In this document: positions 1 to 4,848 of the stretch, piece after piece
Layout of the letters: each line of letters starts with the position of its first letter
Position numbering within the stretch: the first letter of the stretch is position 1
NCBI GenBank assembly: GCA_009926405.1
Contig: RFOZ01000058.1
Location: forward strand, 1 to 6,855
DNA: 6,855 bases
From: Cytophagia bacterium
GTDB taxonomy: Bacteria; Bacteroidota; Bacteroidia; UBA7662
Direction: 5' to 3'
Program-made: the position numbers and the translations under genes
Notes under the pieces: generated by a model
The model's input: only the letters and a program-made list of their open reading frames with translations
The model's database searches: none
What the model was told of the DNA's origin: nothing

Positions 1-1704
1 GAGTATCTCCCCAAACTCCAGACCACGGTGATGTGCGGTGTGGGGGCGGCTTTTGACTTTCATTCCAAAGTGGTCAAACAGGCTCCCCGCTGGATTCAAA
101 GATCCGGCTTTGAGTGGTTGTACCGGCAGCGTTTAGCCAAAGCAAGGCGTAATTTTTCGGTCAATTGGGCTTTGGATTTTCAAGACCAAAACGCTCCCCG
201 CGATCAAGTATCCGAAATCTTTGAAGCCGGGCAGGGACCTGTAATGCCGCCCGTTTGGTGGAATCGTCGGGATACAAGCCAACAATTCTTTGACCAAGAT
301 CGGGGTTTTCTTCGGAATCGTTGGGATCTGAATTTTGTTGAGCCTTTGGGAGCCGAGGGTTTATTGGAATGGACGGCCTCTCCGCTGTGGCAACAAAGCC
401 GGTCGGGGCAGCGGATGGATCCCCGAGACTCTTCCCGGGTGATGGGTCTTTACAACCAGCTTACGCGTCAAAACCTGGGCGGTGCTCAATACGGTCTTCG
501 TTACCGGTGGGGCAACGAACGGCGTGAACTCTCCGTGGGTTTGCAAAGGCAGGATTACCGATCTACCTTGTCCGTGGAGGAGGTTTTTACGGGAATTATG
601 CCTTCGAATATCCGTTGGAATGCCTGGTTGCCGAACGCGTCATGGCGGTTTAATCCGACCAGATTTCAGCAATACCGGGTTTTTTACCGAGCTTCAACCC
701 AGACGCCTTCGGTGCAACAATTGCAGCCGATCCTGGACAATACCAACCCTCTCTCGTTATCGGTGGGCAATCCCTTTTTGGATCAGGCCATTATGCACAC
801 GGTTGGAGGACGATTTCGCTGGTCGGATGGGGCTGGGGGGCGCTCGGTCTTTGTTTTTGTAAACGGGACCCGGACCCAGGGGGTTGTGGGGAACGAAAAT
901 TTGGTTGTTCCAAACGATACCGCCTTGATGAGCCGGTGGTGGTCGGATTGGAAAGGCCCCCAAACTTGGGGTTTGGCTTGGCAAGACTTGGGATTGACCC
1001 GGGGTGCACAAATCACCAGGCCGGCCAACTTGGGTGATCAGACCAATCTTCGTTGGTACAGCACGTACGCCCATCCATGGACTTGGCTCAAGGCGAACAT
1101 GAATTGGACGTTAACAAGCGGGCATTTGGATCAGCCCGTTCGTAACAACGGCAAGGATTCCCGGGTTACGACCCAAAATCTTGGTCTGCAGTGGGGTCTA
1201 AGCAGTTCTCGTTCGGAGAAATGGGATTACAACGTTTCCTTGAACCTGGGATGGAACCGCTACCGAAATCTTAACAATGCATTCAAAGGTCCATGGTTGC
1301 TTTACCAAACCCATGCCGCCAATGCCCGTATTCAATACACTTGGCGAAAACGCTGGGTTTTGGGTTCCGATTACGCCTGGACGTATTGGGGTGGCTTGGA
1401 CCAAGGCTTTAATGCCAGTATTCACCTTTTGAATCTTTCGGTGGCCACCAAGGTTTTGCCTAATAAATTGGGAGAATGGCGTTTGTCCGTTTTTGACCTC
1501 TTGGGACAGAACCGATCGGTGAGTCGGACCTTGACAGAACTTTATGTCGATGATAACCGGAACACCGCTTTGGGCCGCTTTGTGATGCTAACCTTCACCT
1601 ACAATTTTCGCAATTTTGGAAAACCGAGCCGGGAATTACCGACCGAGAACCGGGTACCCATGGGGCACCCCGATCCCAACCGGCCCTGGGAAGGTTGGCG
1701 TTAA
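1..1704 (+). CDS. TonB-dependent receptor-like outer-membrane beta-barrel protein, 3' part (5' end outside window)
   Basis: The frame is open from the first base, so 567 codons of a longer gene are seen. The GTG/ATG codons at 28-33 are internal and should not be taken as the start. The protein is a run of alternating aromatic/polar strands rich in Trp, Tyr and Arg, typical of an outer-membrane barrel. Codons 236-260 (nt 706-780) carry PSVQQLQPILDNTNPL followed by GNPFL, the hallmark of the Bacteroidota 'outer membrane protein beta-barrel' family (PF14905 type), which sits behind a carboxypeptidase-like regulatory domain and a TonB plug. Those N-terminal domains would lie upstream of the window. 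The last strand, LTFTYNFRNF (codons 530-539), looks like the BAM-recognised terminal strand. It is followed by a 28-residue Pro/Arg/Glu-rich tail that should be disordered. The substrate cannot be deduced; such proteins import siderophores, glycans or peptides, or act as outer-membrane channels of unknown role. The stop overlaps that of convergent rarA. Confidence 0.85.
   Translation, partial: EYLPKLQTTVMCGVGAAFDFHSKVVKQAPRWIQRSGFEWLYRQRLAKARRNFSVNWALDFQDQNAPRDQVSEIFEAGQGPVMPPVWWNRRDTSQQFFDQDRGFLRNRWDLNFVEPLGAEGLLEWTASPLWQQSRSGQRMDPRDSSRVMGLYNQLTRQNLGGAQYGLRYRWGNERRELSVGLQRQDYRSTLSVEEVFTGIMPSNIRWNAWLPNASWRFNPTRFQQYRVFYRASTQTPSVQQLQPILDNTNPLSLSVGNPFLDQAIMHTVGGRFRWSDGAGGRSVFVFVNGTRTQGVVGNENLVVPNDTALMSRWWSDWKGPQTWGLAWQDLGLTRGAQITRPANLGDQTNLRWYSTYAHPWTWLKANMNWTLTSGHLDQPVRNNGKDSRVTTQNLGLQWGLSSSRSEKWDYNVSLNLGWNRYRNLNNAFKGPWLLYQTHAANARIQYTWRKRWVLGSDYAWTYWGGLDQGFNASIHLLNLSVATKVLPNKLGEWRLSVFDLLGQNRSVSRTLTELYVDDNRNTALGRFVMLTFTYNFRNFGKPSRELPTENRVPMGHPDPNRPWEGWR
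1676..1698. terminator. Weak hairpin just before the shared rarA/receptor stops
   Basis: CCAACC (1676-1681) can pair with GGTTGG (1693-1698) around an 11-base loop, ending three bases before the TTAA that holds both stop codons. The stem is only 6 bp and no T-run follows on either strand, so it is not a classical intrinsic terminator. It is listed because there is no intergenic space in which another terminator could lie. It may be chance. Confidence 0.2.
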
Positions 1705-2987
1705 CCCGAATCTCTGCTGCCCAATTTGTATTCGGGCCAGTGATCTTGGAGCCAGCGTTGGTAGGCTTGCTCTCGTTCGTTATCAGCCGGCCTGTAAAAA
1801 ACCCGGCCTTGCAGATTGGGGGGCATAAAATTTTGGTGAACAAAGTGATGCGGCCCGTCGTGGCTGTATTGGTACCCTTCTCCGTACCCCAGGTCTTTCT
1901 GCATTTTGGTCACCGGATTGCTAAGAGCTTCCGGCACGGGCGGTTGTTGTTCGGCAAGGCGTACCGTTTCAAGAGCGGTTTCGATGGCCAGGTAAGCGGA
2001 ATTGCTTTTGGGACTTAGGCTGAGGTACAAGGTCGTTTGGCTCAAGGGAATACGGGCTTCAGGGTAACCGATGCGGGCCACGGATTCCAAGGTGGCGGAT
2101 GCCAAAATGAGGGCTTGTGGATTGGCCATGCCAATATCTTCGGAGGCCAAGATGACCAGCCTCCTTGCGATAAACACCGGATCTTCTCCGCCTGCGATCA
2201 GACGGGCCAAATAATAAACAGCCGCTTGAGGATCGGATCCCCGTATGGATTTAATCAAAGCCGAAACAAGTCGGTAATGCTGGTCTCCATCCCGATCGTG
2301 GTAGACCGCAAAGGGGGGCAGGACCGCTAACACAGCCTGATCGGTGATTCGACGCACCCCGTCCTGGACAGGAAGGCTCGTAGAAAGCCACTCTAACAAA
2401 TTATACATCCGGCGGGCATCCCCTTGGGCGTGGCGTATCAACGCGTTGCTTTCCACCAGTTCCAACCCAAGGGCCCGCAACTCGGCATCCTGGCTGACGG
2501 CCTTGAGGGCGAGCTGATGCAGTTCTTCTGTTCCCAAAGGTTGGAGGATGAGCAATTGGCAACGGGAAAGCAGGGCAGGGTTCAAACCAAAGGAGGGGTT
2601 TTCGGTGGTCGCACCAATCAAAGTCAGCTGTCCGCTTTCGACGGCCCCCAGAAGGGCATCCTGTTGGGCCTTGTTGAATCGATGGATTTCATCCAAAAAC
2701 AAAAGTGGTTTGAACAAACCATTGCCTTCCTCGATGATGGCTCTGACTTCTTTGACCCCGGCATCGACCGCACTCAAGAAGTGGAACCGTCTTTTGGAAT
2801 GCACCGCCAGCATTCGAGCCAAACTGGTTTTGCCTGAGCCCGGTGGACCCCAAAACAGGAGGGAAGGCAGGGCACCGCCCTCCCAAAATCGACGGAGCAA
2901 ACCCTGGGGACCCACCAATTCCTCTTGCCCAACGAGGTCTTCGAGGCGTTCAGGACGCATGCGTTCGGCTAAAGGCGGCAGGACCAT
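1701..2987 (-). CDS. rarA: Replication-associated recombination protein RarA (MgsA), AAA+ ATPase
   Basis: The 428-residue protein is full length for the RarA/MgsA/WRNIP1 family. This family consists of tetrameric AAA+ ATPases related to clamp loaders that bind SSB and act at stalled or gapped replication forks in the cytosol. Motifs in order: N-terminal PLAERMRPERLEDLVGQ (5-21), Walker A GPPGSGKT (47-54), Walker B LLFLDEIHRF (95-104), sensor 1 GATTENPSF (125-133), arginine-finger region ALLSRC (138-143) and sensor 2 GDARR (189-193). The family-specific C-terminal domain follows with DPQAAVYYLARLI (252-264), ASEDIG (281-286) and SQTTLYLSLSPKSN (316-329). The ATG at 2987 is chosen because it gives the usual short leader before PLAERMRP. 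The second Met (M10) would cut into that motif. No Shine-Dalgarno sequence precedes the start; a TAnnTTTG element ends four bases upstream. The gene is divergent from mnmD and convergent with the receptor gene. Confidence 0.96.
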   Translation of the reverse strand: MVLPPLAERMRPERLEDLVGQEELVGPQGLLRRFWEGGALPSLLFWGPPGSGKTSLARMLAVHSKRRFHFLSAVDAGVKEVRAIIEEGNGLFKPLLFLDEIHRFNKAQQDALLGAVESGQLTLIGATTENPSFGLNPALLSRCQLLILQPLGTEELHQLALKAVSQDAELRALGLELVESNALIRHAQGDARRMYNLLEWLSTSLPVQDGVRRITDQAVLAVLPPFAVYHDRDGDQHYRLVSALIKSIRGSDPQAAVYYLARLIAGGEDPVFIARRLVILASEDIGMANPQALILASATLESVARIGYPEARIPLSQTTLYLSLSPKSNSAYLAIETALETVRLAEQQPPVPEALSNPVTKMQKDLGYGEGYQYSHDGPHHFVHQNFMPPNLQGRVFYRPADNEREQAYQRWLQDHWPEYKLGSRDSG

Positions 2988-2991
2988 GCAT

Positions 2992-2999
2992 CAAAGGTA
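2992..2999 (-). promoter_or_regulatory. Bacteroidota -7 element (TACCTTTG) for rarA
   Basis: Read on the minus strand this is TACCTTTG, an exact fit to the Bacteroidota -7 consensus TAnnTTTG recognised by the main sigma factor. It ends four bases before the rarA ATG, so the transcript would start at or almost at the start codon. No TTG-type -33 element lies 17-23 bases upstream; the nearest minus-strand TTG (3011-3013) is only 11 bases away. Position and orientation support it, but the lack of a -33 box weakens it. Confidence 0.5.
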
Positions 3000-3027
3000 T
3001 GAAACCACCCCAAGGCCTGCTTTGCCC

Positions 3028-3035
3028 TAATTTTG
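3028..3035 (+). promoter_or_regulatory. Bacteroidota -7 element (TAATTTTG) for mnmD-pyrD
   Basis: TAATTTTG matches TAnnTTTG exactly and ends four bases before the GTG at 3040, the same spacing as the rarA element on the other strand. A transcript starting a few bases downstream would be leaderless at the GTG, or would give a leader of about 20 bases to the ATG at 3064. No -33 TTG is found at the expected 17-23 base distance. Confidence 0.5.
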
Positions 3036-3039
3036 ATGG

Positions 3040-3780
3040 GTGTCCGAATCACTTAAAAAGACCATGATCCTGACCGGTGATGGTTCCCATTCCGTTCGCT
3101 TAGGTTTGGAGGGGCCCACCTATCACAGCCTACACGGGGCTGTCACCGAATCCAGGCATATTTACCAGGAAACCGGGCTTAAGGCCTATTTAGCGGCCCG
3201 AATTCAAATTCAGAACCAGACCTCTGGAAGAGGAAATCAGGTTCGTATCCTGGAAATTGGTTTGGGTACAGGGCTCAATGCAGCCCTTGCCTTGGAAACT
3301 TCCTTGGAGCATCCCCGAATGGCCATCAAATACACGGCCCTTGAGCCGTTTCCCTTGTCTACGGATTTGTTAATGGGTTTGAATTACGGGTCCTTTCTCA
3401 AGGGGCAGGCTTGGCAGGTTTGGTCGCAGTTTTATCCGACATTGCACGAAAGGTTGGGGAGTCTCGGTCAAGGTTCCTGGTCTTGGGGGGATTCTGATGC
3501 CGGTTATTCGCTGAGGGTCTTGGGCCAGCCGTGGCCTTGCTCGTTGGATGAGCCGGTTGACTTGGTTTTTTGGGATGCCTTTGGGCCAAGCTATGCCCCG
3601 GAACTGTGGGACGAACGAGCGTTGGACTTCCTGGATCGTTGGGCGGCCCCCGGAGCATGGCTGGTGACCTTTGGAGCCAGCGGGGCTTTTGGCCGTTTCC
3701 TCAAAGGATTGGGTTGGGAGGTCCAAAGGCTTCCGGGTCCGCCCGGCAAGCGGGAAATCATCCGTGCCAAGAAACCCTAA
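3040..3780 (+). CDS. mnmD: tRNA (5-methylaminomethyl-2-thiouridine)(34)-methyltransferase MnmD
   Basis: This 246-residue protein is an SAM-dependent methyltransferase of the DUF752/Methyltransf_30 family. It converts the nm5(s2)U34 made by MnmEG into mnm5(s2)U at the wobble position of certain tRNAs. It is the stand-alone form; the FAD-dependent MnmC oxidase domain found in E. coli is absent. Visible motifs: DGSHSV (14-19), YHSLHGAVTESRHIY (28-42), SAM-binding motif I LEIGLGTGLNA (71-81), acidic ALEPF (100-104), DLVFWDAFGP (174-183), PELW (187-190), LVTFGASGAFGRFL (208-221) and LPGPPGKREI (231-240). The start is uncertain. GTG at 3040 gives 13 residues before DGSH; ATG at 3064 gives five. Both are plausible and neither has a Shine-Dalgarno sequence. 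The ATG at 3036 is out of frame and stops after six codons. The gene is 21 bases upstream of pyrD and probably co-transcribed with it. Confidence 0.93.
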   Translation: MSESLKKTMILTGDGSHSVRLGLEGPTYHSLHGAVTESRHIYQETGLKAYLAARIQIQNQTSGRGNQVRILEIGLGTGLNAALALETSLEHPRMAIKYTALEPFPLSTDLLMGLNYGSFLKGQAWQVWSQFYPTLHERLGSLGQGSWSWGDSDAGYSLRVLGQPWPCSLDEPVDLVFWDAFGPSYAPELWDERALDFLDRWAAPGAWLVTFGASGAFGRFLKGLGWEVQRLPGPPGKREIIRAKKP

Positions 3781-3789
3781 ATTTCATTG

Positions 3790-3797
3790 CATCTTTG
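3790..3797 (+). promoter_or_regulatory. Imperfect -7 element (CATCTTTG) before pyrD
   Basis: CATCTTTG differs from TAnnTTTG at the first base only and ends four bases before the pyrD ATG, the same spacing as at rarA and mnmD. It lies in the 21 bp gap after mnmD, so pyrD may have its own start of transcription within the operon. A single mismatch in a short degenerate motif makes this a weak call. Confidence 0.22.
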
Positions 3798-3801
3798 GGC
3801 C

Positions 3802-4830
3802 ATGTATCGTTGGTTGCAAGGTTTTCTTTTTGGTATGGAGCCCGAAAGCGCCCATTATCTCACCCTGAATGTTTCGCGGGCCCTTTTGAAGATTCCGGGA
3901 ATGAGCAGGCTTTGGGCTTTGTTATGGCCCAAGGTTTCGGACCCTTGGGATGGAATGGGCTTGGCTTGGCCCAATCGACTCGGCCTGGCGGCCGGTTTTG
4001 ACAAGGATGCCAAATACCTACAGGTATGGAAGGCCCTGGGATTTGGCTTTGTGGAAGTGGGAACGTTGACCCCAAGGCCTCAGCCTGGTAACCCCAAACC
4101 GCGCTTGTTTCGGTTGGTAACGCAGCAGGCCCTCCTGAACAGGCTGGGCTTTAACAACGGTGGGGTGGAGGCGGCTATCCCTCGACTTCGTCAACGCCCC
4201 AAAGGTTTGGTGGTCGGAGCGAACATTGGCAAAAACAAAGACACGCCCAACCAAGACGCCGCCAAGGATTATGTGACTTGTGTTGAGGTATTGCATCCTT
4301 GGGTCGATTATTTTACCATCAATTTGAGTTCACCCAATACACCGGGGCTTCGTGATTTGCAAGAAGCAGGGTTTTTGGACAGCCTCTTGGAAGCCATCGA
4401 CCGCCTACCCTGTCAACAACAACTGCGCCGTCCTGTCTGGGTAAAGCTGGCCCCTGACTTGGCCCCTGAGGACTGGCAGGACTTGTGGCCCGTCTTTGCT
4501 AAACATCGAATTCAAGGCTTGGTTTTGACCAATACAACCATCGATCGGGGTGTTTTGGGAGGGCAGGCCACCGAAGTAGCATCTTTGGGAGCCGGTGGAT
4601 TGAGCGGGGCCCCGTTGGGCTCCAAGTCCCTGGCCTTGTTGGAGTCGATGAAAGCGTATGGAACGGCTTATGGCTTCTGTCCTCTTTTGGTATCGGTGGG
4701 TGGTGTTATGAGCGGAAGGGATGCTGCTCAACGTCTGGCAGCGGGTGCGGTTCTGGTCCAGGTCTATACAGGGCTGGTTTACCGGGGCCCGGCCTTGGTA
4801 GAGGAATGTGTTACCGCTATGCGGTCCTAG
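3802..4830 (+). CDS. pyrD: Dihydroorotate dehydrogenase (quinone), class 2
   Basis: This FMN enzyme oxidises dihydroorotate to orotate, the fourth step of de novo UMP synthesis, and passes electrons to membrane quinone. From ATG 3802 it has 342 residues, usual for class 2. The N-terminal MYRWLQGFLFGMEPESAH is the amphipathic quinone-tunnel and membrane-binding segment. Then follow GLAAGFDKDA (61-70), VEVGTLTPRPQPGNPKPRLF (84-103), NRLGFNN (113-119), GANIGKNKDTP (139-149), NLSSPNTPGLRDLQ (174-187) with the class 2 catalytic serine at 177, VKLAPD (214-219), LTNTT (242-246), GGLSGAPL (265-272), SVGGV (298-302) and VQVYTGL (319-325). All key residues are present. A TTG at 3787 would add MHLWA; the ATG is preferred because family members begin with MY or MYK directly before this helix. 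The stop shares CTAG with the convergent rsmE-DUF4159 frame. Confidence 0.96.
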   Translation: MYRWLQGFLFGMEPESAHYLTLNVSRALLKIPGMSRLWALLWPKVSDPWDGMGLAWPNRLGLAAGFDKDAKYLQVWKALGFGFVEVGTLTPRPQPGNPKPRLFRLVTQQALLNRLGFNNGGVEAAIPRLRQRPKGLVVGANIGKNKDTPNQDAAKDYVTCVEVLHPWVDYFTINLSSPNTPGLRDLQEAGFLDSLLEAIDRLPCQQQLRRPVWVKLAPDLAPEDWQDLWPVFAKHRIQGLVLTNTTIDRGVLGGQATEVASLGAGGLSGAPLGSKSLALLESMKAYGTAYGFCPLLVSVGGVMSGRDAAQRLAAGAVLVQVYTGLVYRGPALVEECVTAMRS

Positions 4831-4848
4831 TGCTCAAAAGCGTAGCGG
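4814..4848. terminator. Candidate hairpin enclosing the shared convergent stop codons
   Basis: CCGCTATGC (4814-4822) pairs with GCGTAGCGG (4840-4848) over 9 bp (one U-G wobble in plus-strand RNA) around a 17-base loop. The loop contains the CTAG used as stop by both pyrD and the opposite frame. In minus-strand RNA the wobble becomes an A-C mismatch, so the stem favours the pyrD transcript. A smaller hairpin (ACCGC 4813-4817 / GCGGT 4821-4825) competes with it. There is no T-run, so an intrinsic terminator of classical form is not supported. It could act as a 3'-end stabiliser or a collision-point terminator. Confidence 0.35.

Larger units (their letters stand above)
2989..3038. repeat. Inverted repeat spanning the rarA-mnmD divergent promoter region
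   Basis: CATCAAA (2989-2995) and TTTGATG (3032-3038) are perfect 7-base inverted copies 36 bases apart. Each contains the TTTG half of a -7 element plus the next three bases. The repeat therefore makes the two divergent promoters mirror images, each four bases from its gene's start codon. It may simply reflect shared promoter and initiator sequence rather than a regulator site. The 52 bp between the two genes contain nothing else I can recognise. Confidence 0.5.

Noticed and set aside
28..33. The GTG-ATG at 28-33 as the start of the barrel gene
   Set aside because: The frame continues open to base 1 and the protein would lack the plug and signal peptide expected of the family.
482..862. A 126-codon open frame overlapping the receptor gene
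   Set aside because: It lies wholly inside the barrel gene in another frame, has Cys/Arg-rich composition with no recognisable domain, and the host frame has clear family motifs.
757..1074. Open minus-strand frames (up to 105 codons) antisense to the receptor gene
   Set aside because: Proline- and serine-rich shadow translations of the Trp/Gly-rich barrel codons, with no start signal or family resemblance.
2424..3030. Plus-strand open frames (137 and 160 codons) antisense to rarA
   Set aside because: They are the complement of the AAA+ core, whose Walker and sensor motifs prove the minus strand is the coding one; no independent support.
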